Assembly: GCA_027577595.1 (NCBI GenBank)
Contig: JANBRJ010000021.1
Coordinates: 62,001 to 126,000 of the forward strand
Origin: Coemansia sp. RSA 487
Taxonomy: Eukaryota > Kickxellomycota > Kickxellomycetes > Kickxellales > Kickxellaceae
Direction: 5' to 3'
DNA length: 64,000 bases
Of the stretch, positions 21,711 to 33,000 are shown piece by piece; position 1 is the stretch's first letter, and each line of letters starts with the position of its first letter. Below the pieces are notes generated by a model. That model saw nothing but the letters and a program-made list of their open reading frames with translations. It was not told where the DNA came from and made no database searches. The position numbers were made by a program, and so were the translations under genes.

Positions 21711-23588
21711 ATGATCAGTGTAAGTGCATTTAGCGCCTTGCTGTTTGCAATCGGCGTGGTCTCCACGGCTGCTTGCTGCCTACACATTGCCATACACGCG
21801 TCGATAGCACGGAACGGCGGGCTTTCCGTACTTGACACTGCGGCATCTCGAGCTCGGGAGACAACGTCAGAAACATTCACCAACCCGCTGTCGGTCGAGC
21901 GATATGCATTTGTCATAAGCGTCGTGACGCTTGTGGCGACTGTGATGTTTGGCGTGCTCGATCTGGCTGGGATGATCGTTCATCGCAGCAGTATATGGAG
22001 GATGTCGTTGCGCAGCGAAAGCAACACCAAGGGTGGCGGTATCTATGATCAGAGCGGCGGATGGCATGCTGCCTCTCCTCTGGACTTGCCGTCAAAACTA
22101 ATTGGCGGCAGCAGCGGGGTCGGATATCACGCTGACTGGCCCTACTACTCAAATGAAAACGTTTACACCTACGGGATGGCATCGAGACAGCCGCCGCTTG
22201 CGTGGTGGCGTCGCTGGGTTCTTCTCGAAGAGCTCGTGTTTGGCATTCGGCGCAATATGGGGTTCATTCGGCTTTCAATTGCACTGCTGCTCGCCCTAGT
22301 TTGGTCCCCCGCCATTGTCCAGGTAGCCATTGTCGGCTACACCGGTCAATGCCATGTGTCTGTTTCCGGCGATAGTTCTAGTGTGGCTGGTGGTGCCAGG
22401 GCTGCTGGCGTTGCCACCCTGAATGTTTGCGATTTGCTGCGTAAAGCGCTAATCACCAGCGTCTTTATTTGGGCAACGTGGTCGTTCATGGCCCTTCTGC
22501 TGTTGTTTGTAAACACCACTTCGGCAGGAATGAGGGCCAACAAGCATTTGTTACCATATCATACTACAGGCGATCATCCTTCGCTGGCCGTCGGAGGTGT
22601 TGTTCCCAATGTTTCTAGTGCCGCTGGCGTCACTGGTGCTTCCGCTAGCGCAAATGCCCCTATTCCTTACAGCATCTCTGGGGCTTACCAAGGCAATGGT
22701 GCTCTGTTTGCAAGCAAGCGAAATTCAAACATCGGGAACGCATTACAAGTGCCTGGCCATATGCCTTACAACCAAGGGCTGTTCCATCCGTACCAGCAGA
22801 TTCACCACCCATATGCATCCGCAGCACCCAGCACAACCGGACCAAAAGAATCAAGCAACGCGCAGTACCGGGCATCCTGGTCACACACCGACGGAGGTGA
22901 ATCGGTGGCATCTGACCTGAGCAAACTCGAAGCGCAAAGCATTTTCCATTCGCAGAACAACAAGGCGAATATGGTGCTGCAGCAATCGCAGCCCAACACA
23001 CTGCACCAGCTTTACCACCTGCAAGCACACCCGTTCCACAGTCTGAACCAGTTCCAGCCGCCGTCGCGGATATCCGAAGAGCAGCAGCCGGAGGGGGCTG
23101 GCGATCTGTATGGCACTTTGCCCAGCAGCCTGGCGCTGGCGTACAGCTCGGCACAGCGCAAGGCAAGGGCGGCGTTCTACAAAACCAAGTACTCGACGTC
23201 GATCTCGGGCATGGCCGACCCACTTGTAAATACGGCCGGGTCGTCGGCAGTTTATGCGGCAACTTCGTCGACTGCAAATGGCGCTGATGCTGCGGGCGAG
23301 AAGAGGATATCAAGAGACGGTGGCGGGGCTCGGAGGCACTACAAGCTACAGTACAGGCACCACGGTGGCGGACCACCACTGCCACCAGGAATCGCGTCTT
23401 CGTCTGGATCCGGAAGGGGCGCTGCTGCTGCTGGGCGGTCGTTAGCCAGACTAAGCTACGAGAGCTGCGATGGCGCTCTTGCCATTGCTAGTCTTGGCGG
23501 TGGCGGTACCAGTGCTGGTGGTGGAATCGGTGGCGGCGGTTGGAGAAGCAGCAGCGACAGCAAAACCAAGCGTAACACAATAGGATGA
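21711..23588 (+). CDS. Orphan four-transmembrane protein with long polar tail
   Basis: 625 aa, ATG at 21711 and TGA at 23586-23588. I do not recognise a family. Four hydrophobic segments are visible: residues 1-27, about 66-92, about 183-211 and about 245-270, an order seen in MARVEL-like and tetraspanning fungal membrane proteins, though no signature motif supports that. Between spans 3 and 4 two Cys residues sit in a Gly/Ser-rich loop. After residue 275 the protein is hydrophilic: His/Gln/Tyr/Pro-rich (about 330-470) and then Gly/Ser-rich with several GGG runs and basic residues at the C terminus. I infer a plasma-membrane or endomembrane protein with a cytosolic disordered tail. Codon use and GC content match neighbouring real genes, supporting coding. 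Confidence 0.75.
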   Translation: MISVSAFSALLFAIGVVSTAACCLHIAIHASIARNGGLSVLDTAASRARETTSETFTNPLSVERYAFVISVVTLVATVMFGVLDLAGMIVHRSSIWRMSLRSESNTKGGGIYDQSGGWHAASPLDLPSKLIGGSSGVGYHADWPYYSNENVYTYGMASRQPPLAWWRRWVLLEELVFGIRRNMGFIRLSIALLLALVWSPAIVQVAIVGYTGQCHVSVSGDSSSVAGGARAAGVATLNVCDLLRKALITSVFIWATWSFMALLLLFVNTTSAGMRANKHLLPYHTTGDHPSLAVGGVVPNVSSAAGVTGASASANAPIPYSISGAYQGNGALFASKRNSNIGNALQVPGHMPYNQGLFHPYQQIHHPYASAAPSTTGPKESSNAQYRASWSHTDGGESVASDLSKLEAQSIFHSQNNKANMVLQQSQPNTLHQLYHLQAHPFHSLNQFQPPSRISEEQQPEGAGDLYGTLPSSLALAYSSAQRKARAAFYKTKYSTSISGMADPLVNTAGSSAVYAATSSTANGADAAGEKRISRDGGGARRHYKLQYRHHGGGPPLPPGIASSSGSGRGAAAAGRSLARLSYESCDGALAIASLGGGGTSAGGGIGGGGWRSSSDSKTKRNTIG

Positions 23589-24076
23589 GAGTTTTTTTAG
23601 ATATTAACAAACTACCACCTTTTTCATTTTTTAAAAATAATAGTGATTTAGAATTCCTTTGACTTTATATGCAGGTCAAAGTGAACACGTGGACGTTCTC
23701 ATTTGTCAATACGCATTTAATCTTTGACAAAAAAGCTGTGACGACATATACAACCGTCACTCTCATCAGTGGTATGATGGTGAGCTTTGTCTAGGCCTTT
23801 TCTCTTGGTCAGGAGGTGTGCGCACAGGCGGGGGAAGGGGAGAAAGAAAACAGAAGCGATCTGATGAATTGAGAAAGCTGCTCGCCCCGCTCCAGCTTTT
23901 TTTTTTTGCCAGATGAAGAGTTTCCCTTGGAATCCAGCCTCTCCCCACTTCCCACTTCTTTAACAGCTTTCTTTGTCTCTCCTGTTATCAGTTATTTCTA
24001 CACTTTAAAAGTGCCACGAACACGGTTTTCTTTACTCTCCTTTCTTTGCTGCTTGAATTTGCCAAAGCCGCGGAAA
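23589..24076. other. Intergenic / phosphofructokinase 5' leader
   Basis: 488 bp ending in a strongly pyrimidine-rich stretch (about 23895-24060) just before the PFK start. This is typical of highly expressed fungal glycolytic genes, but no specific element is identified. Confidence 0.5.
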
Positions 24077-27000
24077 ATGTCTTTGGACACGTCAGACCTA
24101 AACCTCGCCTTTTCACATGTCGTTCTTGTCGCAACATCAGACGACCTGTTCCAAAAGACCGTCGAGTTTTATCAGAGCTTTGGGTTCAGCACAGTGCGCT
24201 TGACAACCCACGATGTTCCACGTAGAGATATCGCCCATTCGAATACTGTGATCAGCGAGGCCTGGCTGCATCTGTTTGCTTCTCGCCCCGAAAACAACGT
24301 TACTCTGAGGATCATTCACTGTGGAGGCAGCGATGGCAAAAGCGCAGCGGCTGACGAGATATGTAGCGCCATTAGAATATGTCTTGCTACGCCAGAGATC
24401 GAGGTAAGTTTTGTCCATATCATTTTCCACCCCTCTGCTTGAGTAAGCGGGCTCTGCTTGGATCGATAAGAAATAGAGAAAAACGGGCTCCCCTCCCCTC
24501 CTTGATATCCGTCTCTTGCTAACGAGAGCTAACGGAAACAGCTGACGACAAGCAATTTCCGTATCAGCTTGTTTTGTTTTGCCGACTGTTCCCATTCAAA
24601 TCGGAGCATTATCTGTGCAACATCATCCATCATAATTTGTCGCACTTGCTCTTGGAATCGATAACACTGCAAATCCCAAGCAGCATTGATCCTTGCCTAA
24701 TTCAAACCCAGGCTATTGGAAACAAAATGGCCGAACCGGCCATTCACCTCCTTTTTGATCAAAAAGATAACCTCCACCACTCCCATCATCGCACTAGCAT
24801 TGAACAAATATATAACTGCATCTTCATCTTCTACTTCCTTGCCATTTTTAGAATGCCAAGCAGATACTCAAGGGGAACAGCGCAAAGTTCACCACCCATC
24901 TGAATCCAGAAACAAACGACGACCGCATTGCCACCCATGATCCTCTGGGCAACGAAGTGTTCTTCATATCACAGCCAAACACGTTTTCGATCCCGTCGTC
25001 GCCCGAAGTCAGGCCAACCCATGGCGGCAATGCAACGCCGCCCACCGAGTTTGCTCTTTCAGGCGACCCTGCCAAGCGCAAGAGCATTGGCATTCTGACG
25101 TCCGGAGGCGATGCCCAAGGCATGAACCCGTGCGTTCGTGCAGTGGTGCGCATGGCGATAGCGCGTAACTGTCGGCCATTCCTTATCTACGAAGGGTATC
25201 AGGGACTTGTTGATGGCGGCGACAAGATCAAAGAGTCCTCGTGGACCGATGTGAGCGGGTTCCTGACGCTGGGCGGGACAATGATTGGAACGGCTCGATG
25301 CAAAGAGTTCCGCGAGCTCGAGGGGCGGCGCAAGGGCGTCTACAACCTGATCAAGCACGGGATCGATGCGCTGGTCGTTATCGGCGGTGACGGGTCGCTG
25401 ACCGGGGCAGATAGGCTGCGCGCCGAGTGGCCTGATCATGTGCAGCAATTGGAAAAGGATGGCCAAATTTCTACGCTAGAAGCAAACAAGTACCGCACAC
25501 TGATGATCGTCGGCATGGTCGGGTCTATTGACAACGACCTTGCGTCGACAGATATGACTATTGGCGCGTGCTCTGCGCTGGAACGTATCTGCGAGTCGGT
25601 TGACGCCATCCTTAGCACGGCAATGAGCCACCAGCGGGCGTTTGTTGTCGAAGTGATGGGTCGCCACTGCGGATGGCTGGCGCTTAATGCGGCGATCAGC
25701 ACCGGTGCCGATTACTTGTTTATTCCAGAAGCACCGCCAAGCAGGGACGACTGGGAAACGTACATGTGCAAGACGCTCAAGGCCAGCCGCGACGCCGGGA
25801 AGCGCACGTCGCTGGTGATTATGGCCGAAGGTGCGTTGGACAAGAACCTCAACCCGATCAAGGCCGACTATATCAAGGATATTCTGTCGACCAGGCTTGG
25901 GTACGATACACGAGTGACGATTCTGGGCCATGTGCAGCGAGGCGGTGCGCCGGCCCACTTTGACCGCTTCCTGGGAACGATGCAGGGCGCAGAGGCTGTT
26001 GAGGCCATCCTGCGCGCAACGCCCGACACGCCGTCGCCGGTGATAGGAATGCTCGAAAACAAGATCACCACGCAGCCGCTGAAGGAGGCGATTGAGCTTA
26101 CCGGACAAGTCGCGCAAGCTATCGAGAACAAGGATTTTTCAAGGGCCATGGAGCTGCGCTCGCAGTCCTTTTCAAAGCAACTAAAGTCGTACAAGGAGAT
26201 TGCCAGCTACAACCCGGAGAGCAAGATGAAGCTTCCGGAGGATAAGCGCCTGAGAATAGCCATCCTGCATGCTGGCGCACCGGCCGGTGGAATGAATACG
26301 GCCACAAGGAGCGCAGTGCGTCTGTGCATTAACCGCGGCCACACGCCGCTGGGCGTGCACAACGGGTTCCCTGGCCTGATGCGGGGCGAGATCACGGAGC
26401 TCGACTGGCTCACTGTTGATGGGTGGACGATTACGGGCGGATCGAAGCTGGGGACCAACAGGGACCAGCCGACGCCGCAGCTCGGGGCAGTCGCGTACCA
26501 GCTCCAGAAACACAACATCCAGGCGCTGATGGTCATCGGCGGGTTTGAGGCCTATACGGCGGTGCTTGCGCTGGCGCGCAACCGCAGCCAGTACCCGGCG
26601 TTCAACATCCCAATAGCGCTGATTCCGGCCACGGTGTCGAACAACGTGCCGGGGACAGAGTTCTCGCTTGGGTCGGACACGGCAGCCAACGTCATTGTGC
26701 AGGCGACAGACATGATCAAGCTCTCGGCGTCGTCCAACCGCAAGCGCATCTTCGTCATTGAGGTCCAGGGAGGCAACTGCGGATTCCTTGCGGTGATGGC
26801 TGGAATCTCTGGAGGATCCACCACGGTCTATACGCCCGAGGAGGGCGTTGACCTGACGCGGCTGCAGCGCGATATTGCGCACCTGCGCAGCAGATACATC
26901 AAAGAACTGGGCAGATCGGAAGGCCGGGTGACGCTGTGCAACGAAAAGGCATCCAAGATCTACTCGACCGACATGATCGCAAATATATACGAGGCCGAGT

Positions 27001-27512
27001 CCGGCGGATTCTATGGCGCGCGGACCGCGGTTCTCGGACACCTGCAGCAAGGAGGCACGCCGTCACCGCTGGACCGCTGCAGGGCAAACACGATGGCCAT
27101 TGAGTCTATCAACTGGCTGCAGGCCAAATGTTGGGAGTCCATGGAGGTCCCCAACGAGGACAACATCAGGCTGCCGGCTGACAAACTGAAGCGCAAATAC
27201 TTCCCGCGCATATTTACGAACCGTCGGGATACGGTCGGGCTTCTCGGAGTGATCGGGTCGGAGCTGCGGTTCACGCCTGTGGAAGACCTTGTGCAGCACA
27301 CGAACTTTGACCGCCGTGTGCCACGCAAGATTTGGTGGCATGCCACGAGACAGCTCATTGACATCCTATCTGGCGTTGGTGTGGACATCGAGAACGGCGG
27401 ATCCACGACCCAGTACAAGTCGTGTGCGATTGACCTGACGGCTGAGGATCTGATGCGTCTTTACGGGCGCCAGGACCGCAGGCTTTCCAAGCTCACCACG
27501 GCTCTTGACTAG
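24077..27512 (+). CDS. PFK1: ATP-dependent 6-phosphofructokinase (fungal type)
   Basis: Two exons, 24077-24403 and 24852-27512, joined in phase 0 (donor GAG|GTAAGT, acceptor TTTTTAG), giving 995 aa, close to yeast Pfk1/Pfk2 (about 960-990). Residues 1-160 form the glyoxalase-like N-terminal domain typical of fungal PFK subunits; the intron splits it after PEIE. The N-terminal catalytic half starts near 184 with LTSGGDAQGMN, then VIGGDGSLTG near 284 and GSIDNDLASTDMTIG near 333. The second half starts near 577 with LHAGAPAGGMN and is the regulatory copy, retaining IGGFEA and ATVSNNVPGTE. The enzyme phosphorylates fructose 6-phosphate in glycolysis; the duplicated C half binds effectors such as fructose 2,6-bisphosphate. 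Only one PFK gene is in the window, so alpha versus beta subunit cannot be decided. The 448-bp intron has no convincing middle exon. Confidence 0.93.
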
Positions 27513-28194
27513 CTCTTTTTTTTTCTGTTTGGATCACCATTATTATTTTTTTTCACCATTTGTTGATATCGGTTTGTGATGCGTGGGAACCTGTTGTGAT
27601 CAGCGGGAATGTTTGTGTTTGTTTGTTTATATGTGCTTTTTTGGGGAGCAAGTCTCCTTGTCAGATGGTTTTGTCTTTGCGTATCTGATTGCAGCTGCAC
27701 GAAACAGACGAATGGAATGCAGTAAAGTGTTGCAAAGAAAAAAGATGGCAAACGAGAAAAGAAAACGCAGTTGCCTGGATGATAAATACAGTTTTTCAGC
27801 CACGAAGGAAATCATGGTAACAGCGTTTGTAATGTCTGTTTTATGTTATGTGCTTTATGTGTGTGATTTTAGAGGCTCTCGGACTTCCCGTGGCAGGAGC
27901 AGGCTTCTACCAATTAAGTGGGTCAGAATTTGATAAATGTTAAACTTGTAAAATATAAAGCAGTTTTTTTTATCTGATTTGCAAGTTCCAAGTTCTGGCC
28001 CATCATATTTTTCTTTTTTTTTTTGCTTTTCCCCTTTCCTTTCTTTTTTCTTTTGTCTTCTTTTTTCGCCCCCTTTCCTTTTTCTTTGGAAATAAGTCAT
28101 CTACATTTATACCTTTATATTCTTATTCCCATATATCTTATCTGATACGCTTGTATTTCCAGCCCCTCCCATCAACAATACACAAAAAGGGGCT
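27513..28194. other. Intergenic, PFK 3' end to DUF1636 gene
   Basis: 682 bp. T-rich 3' flank of PFK (27513-27560), then a long pyrimidine tract at 28006-28090 (mostly T and C) upstream of the next start codon, a probable promoter/leader of the DUF1636 gene. No coding signal seen. Confidence 0.5.
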
Positions 28195-29784
28195 ATGGGT
28201 GTATTTTGGCCGCTTATCGACCTCCCCCACATTGCACGGCTTGCTGGCTTAGTCGGAGTGGTGGCCAGCTTCTGCGTCATAGCCGATCGGCAAACGCGGT
28301 ATGCACTAATGCACTTTCTCTACAGCCAGCTGAAAAGATTAGATGAAAGTGCAGCCAGAGATATCGAACAAGCACAGGAAACATTTGCTTCCCTCGATAA
28401 GAACAGTCATCTGATTGTCCAATCAGATGATCAAAAGCACAAAGAGCTGCAGCATCGGAATCCCAGCGGCAAAGGAACGCTTGCAAAGGATGCATTAGGC
28501 TTTGCTAATGCACGGGACACGAGGTCGTTTGCTTCGGATTCAACCGCATTCTCACAGGCTGGCTCGCCTCTTTTTGGAACACGCACGGTTTCGACCTCGT
28601 CCGAGCTGGATGCAGTCAACCGCCTGGGCGAAGCGCTCATTAACCGCCTGCAGAAGCTGGACAGCCATGACGGAGGCAACGGCAATAATGCGTTCGAACG
28701 CATGGCACTGCCTCCAACGCCTCCCGACACCAAGTCCTCGTACGACACCACGGCACAGGCGCCCGTGGCCACCGGCAGTAGCAGCAGTAGCGGGGCGCTC
28801 ATCGGCAGCGACGAAGTGCTTATGCCATTTACTACCTCTGCAGGGCCACAGACGCCGCAACAGATGCCAACACCAGCAAGAGAGGGCACCGAGCCAAAGG
28901 CCAAGGTCATTGATGCAGCAAAACGACTGACCCCACTGCCAAACCCCAACGCCCCCAAAGTCCAGCCGACCATGCGCGACGGCCGCCCCCGCGCCTTCGA
29001 TTACCCGCACCCATCAGATAACGCCCCCGCTCGCGCCATCAGACGCGAGAGATCGCACGTGGAGCTCGAAACAACCACCGACCACGACAGCTACGGGTTC
29101 GTGTCGAACCCCGCGGCGCTCGTGGCGTCTACTGCGGCCCCGGGTGCCACAGCAGCGAATCCGTCAGCCGATCCGCCGCTACCAGGCGACCACTACCTCT
29201 TTGTGTGCGTCAAGTGCCACCGCCAGAGCACCAACGAGGTGTGCGAGAAGATATGCAGCGACGAGGACGGCGTGCTGCGATGCAAGCTGCGCCCGCGGAA
29301 CGGCCTGCCTGTTGACGACATGGAGGATCTGGTGCTGCCCATGACACCCAAAATGTACACCAACGGCCGGCGCAAGACCACGGGTCGCATGCTATACGAA
29401 AATCTCACTGCTTTGCACACACAGCACGAGCGGATGAAGGCGCGCACCGCCTGCCATGGCACCACTGCCCCGCATAACTCAGCGTCTCGCGAATGCCCTA
29501 ATGCCGTCCGTTCGCGGCTACGCATCGTTCCCGTTAACTGTCTGTCGATGTGCCATCTGGGCAACGTCATTGCTATTTCTGGGCCTGGAAAATTCAGCTA
29601 CCAGTTCGGCGCAATGCATGAAAATGACTCGGAAGATATGCAAGCCATTTTGCAGTTCTCCGAAGACTATATTGAAAGCGCAGAAGGCTTTACGAAAAAC
29701 AAAACTAGACCGCCCACGCTTTCCCGCAATATCCTTGCTAGAATTCCTCCTCCGCTTCCTACATTTACATCCATCGCCGAGTAG
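28195..29784 (+). CDS. Membrane-anchored DUF1636 (COG5469-like) putative metal/Fe-S protein
   Basis: 529 aa, ATG at 28195. Residues 9-27 form one hydrophobic helix, followed by a charged helical stretch and about 270 disordered Ser/Pro/Thr-rich residues. From about 330 to the end the sequence resembles bacterial DUF1636 'predicted metal-binding proteins': FVCVKC with Cys338 and Cys341, RMLYENL, then NCLSMCHLGNVIAISGPGKF with Cys449 and Cys453, YQFG, a helix with SEDYIES, and the family ending RNILARIPPPLP. The C-x2-C plus C-x3-C layout recalls thioredoxin-fold ferredoxin-like proteins and could hold a metal or [2Fe-2S] cluster. An insert with extra Cys residues lies between the Cys pairs. In alphaproteobacteria the family is often near cobalt/cobalamin genes (from memory). 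Anchoring through the N terminus is inferred; function in fungi is unknown to me. Confidence 0.78.
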   Translation: MGVFWPLIDLPHIARLAGLVGVVASFCVIADRQTRYALMHFLYSQLKRLDESAARDIEQAQETFASLDKNSHLIVQSDDQKHKELQHRNPSGKGTLAKDALGFANARDTRSFASDSTAFSQAGSPLFGTRTVSTSSELDAVNRLGEALINRLQKLDSHDGGNGNNAFERMALPPTPPDTKSSYDTTAQAPVATGSSSSSGALIGSDEVLMPFTTSAGPQTPQQMPTPAREGTEPKAKVIDAAKRLTPLPNPNAPKVQPTMRDGRPRAFDYPHPSDNAPARAIRRERSHVELETTTDHDSYGFVSNPAALVASTAAPGATAANPSADPPLPGDHYLFVCVKCHRQSTNEVCEKICSDEDGVLRCKLRPRNGLPVDDMEDLVLPMTPKMYTNGRRKTTGRMLYENLTALHTQHERMKARTACHGTTAPHNSASRECPNAVRSRLRIVPVNCLSMCHLGNVIAISGPGKFSYQFGAMHENDSEDMQAILQFSEDYIESAEGFTKNKTRPPTLSRNILARIPPPLPTFTSIAE

Positions 29785-30082
29785 AACCACACACATACAT
29801 ACATACATACATACGCGCGCGCGCCCTGGAAGTGGATGCACAAATAATAGAAAACGCTCATGTACTTTTAGCACTAGTCCTTTTTATAAAAGCAAATACT
29901 GAAAATTTTATCAATGACTAAAACATAATGATGTCATCATACCCTACTATGACAGCAGCCACCATACACATAGATGTGGTCTAAAAATGAAAGAAAAATA
30001 AAGTAAAGCAACCATGTATGCTTGGAAGAAAAAAGAAAACATAATAAACGTTTAGATGATGGGGAGGAGGGGGAATGCCAGT
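29785..30082. repeat. Convergent 3' interval with CATA/GC simple repeats
   Basis: 298 bp between convergent gene ends. It holds a (CATA)n run at about 29794-29814 joined directly to an alternating GC tract ending near 29824. Otherwise it is AT-rich 3' UTR. Confidence 0.85.
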
Positions 30083-33000
30083 TTAAAAGAGGTACACCGA
30101 AGAATCATTCATCGAAGGATTGAACTGCTTGCGATTTGCAGCAGCAACACGAAGTTGATCCAAAGGGCTAAGGCGGTTGTCAAGATTGGTGGTACCGAGG
30201 GGTGTGCCAACTGATGGCATGCCGTCGGTGCTAATGTTAGGTGATCCGTATGCCCGCGACTGGCGAAGCAGCATCCAGTCGTCGGTCGACTGCTGGCGCC
30301 GCAGATGTTGGTGGCGGGAAGCGTGTGGGCTGCTGTTGCCCAGCGTCGGGTAGTATATTCCCAGCGGATCGACATTTGGGCCAAGACCAGCAGGCGAGGC
30401 AAGCGAGAATGCACCGCTAAATCCAGCAGAAGACGCGGTTCCGCCTGTGGCTGCTGATGGGAAGAACCGCGACTCGTAGAGCTTGTTGGTGCTTTGGACC
30501 ACCGGATCCAGGTGAGACGAAATGCCACCGCTGCTTGCCGACGGTGGTAGTGGTTGCTGCAGCGGCAGCGTGTTGCTCCACACGTCGCTGTCAATAAGTG
30601 TAGCAGCCGAGCTTTGCGAGCTGGAGCCGACTATTGCTGCTGCTGCATGCTGTGGTCCGCTGCTTGACGAAGATGTCGATGAGGTAGCCGCCAGCGAAAG
30701 CATCGACGATTGTTGGTGGTGGTGGTTATGGTGCTGGTTTGGTAGCGGCTGCTCCCCCCAGTTGACCGGGAGCTTGAATCGTGGCAGTGTTTGCATGCTT
30801 ACGCTGGACGTGAGCATCCGTCTCTGTGCTGCGTGCGGGTGCTGCAAATACTGCTGCTGCTGCTGCTGCTGCTGCTGAGGCGGTGTGTTGGACAAGCTCA
30901 GCCGTGCAAAATCGCTTTCATTAAGAACGCTATTGAAGTCGGGCTGTACTGCCGTCTGCTGCTGCTGGGGTGGGGGTGGTGTCGTGCCCTCGTCGTTTTC
31001 TCGGGACAACGGCGACGACGACTGTATGTCAAGCGGCGCGAGCGCAAAGGACGACTCGCGACGGTGGTGATGCTGATAATGATGGTTCTGTCCGAATCCG
31101 CTGGCGCCTCGGCCAGCAGCGGCGGGCCCTAGGTTGGATAGCTGGAAGCTGTTTTGCAGAAGGAGGTTTCCAGAACCCGCGCCCGACCCTGCAGGGCTGT
31201 TCACACCTGTCATTGCCAAGGACGACGAGGGCTGGCCTATCTGTGGAGATGCTGTGCGCAGCGACGGCAGCTGTGAGAGCGATGCAACGCGCCTGGCAAC
31301 ATTGGCCTGTTCCTGCTGGAAATGGTGATGCAGCGACGGCGGCGGTAGCTGTTGCTTGGCAGCGTCGTAAGCAGCAAACGATTGCTGGTTTGCCAGCGGT
31401 GTTGACGACGACACGCCTGCAGCTAGCGATGGGCGAACAACTGTCGCTATTGGCGAGTGCGCCATGGCAGGTGGATGGATTGATGCAGGGGTCTGATAGT
31501 GTTGCTGGCCCAAAGTAAACTGTGGAGACGAGTGATCATCCATATCCTGCAACGCCAGGGCTGAAGCGGGCACATTCTGCTGCTGATATTGCTGCTGCTG
31601 TGCAGCGCCAAAACTATCCATGTTTGGCGTTAGCTGGTTCGTTGTGCGCAGCGTGCCCATGGATTGGTACTTGCGCAGCTCACCAAATGCACGAACTGAA
31701 GCAACAGGCGAGTCCTTTGCCTTGGACAAGCCCGAAGCCAAAGGCAGCATAGCATCCGCAGGCGCACCGCTGTCGCCCATATTTGTAGTGACTGGTGTGA
31801 ACGTAGAGAGAAGCCGACCATCGGGGAGCATGGTGATCGGCGTTTGAAGCAGAGCTTGAAGTTGCTGCTGCTGCTTGTACCGTTTCTGGAACTTTTTTGC
31901 CTGCGCCGATTGCGGCTGTAGTTGTGGCTGCTGCACTGGCGACGATTGCTGCTGCTTTTGTCGCTGCTTTGGCTGTTGCACAGGCGGAGTCTGGGGCAAA
32001 TCCTCTGTTCCCGCTTGCATGTTGCCAGTGATTCCGATCTGAGCGTCGGTGTGAATACGCAGCTCATCCAGCGAGTGAGCAAAATTGCAGCGGTTTCCAA
32101 ACGAGCATTTACCGAGCGGAAAATCTTTGCACAGAGATGTCTTGTACATTGGATGTCTCAGCCGCGACCTCTGCTCGGTCATTCCATGTGCAAACTTGCA
32201 GAGATTTCCATATCTACATAATTTCTTGGGGAGGGGGAAATGAATTAGTGGATAGACGGGACAGATGGGGAGAGCTTGATGTTGTCATCGACTTTTCATC
32301 TCTTGTAAAACGAGAGTTTAGCATTGTTGCACATCGCATGTTTGTGTGGGGTTCCAAATATCCGTCGCAGATCATGGCTCTCACAGAAGCAAAACTATAG
32401 CCTGTGAGGATCATGTTCCGGCCACATATCATACGTTAATGAAATGTTGAGAACAGCAGACATGTCCACAAAAACAAAGGTGGCAGATTCGCATTGCAAG
32501 ATGTCGGGGAGAAGCGACGATCAAAAGCGGTACTGTGTCTCATGTCTGGCAGAGCGAGAGGGCGAGAACGGCCAAGGACATTTTATTTTCGAAAAAGCGG
32601 AGTACAGAAGAAATGGAGACTGGGGAACAAAAGGAAACGCCTGGCCTCCAAAAATAGAAACCGGAGTGGGCGCAGCGAAAAGGAAGGATCATCCCACAGC
32701 TATTTGCAAGGAAAAAGGACGTGCGCATTCCAATATGGCTGGCTTTGTTTGCTGACACCAAAAACAGTATATGAAAAAAACCATCCAGCCATGTGTATGA
32801 CACAGAGAACAAAACCTGTGGTGGCTGAAAAGGAGGACTCTGTCTGCATGGAAAGAAGAGAGGGAGAGCAGACTTATTAGGGATCTGCAATCGTGCTTCA
32901 GGACCACCCTTTTCTCGCCTGCGCCAGTCCAAGAACGGGCTGTGGGCACACGCCGAACCAACAACAAAAACAAGTAAATGTGGATTTGCATTGATTGTGA

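Noticed and set aside
24574-24851. Open frame inside the phosphofructokinase intron as a middle exon
   Set aside because: The direct join of 24403 to 24852 keeps phase and gives a natural helix in the N-terminal domain; the candidate peptide resembles nothing in PFK.
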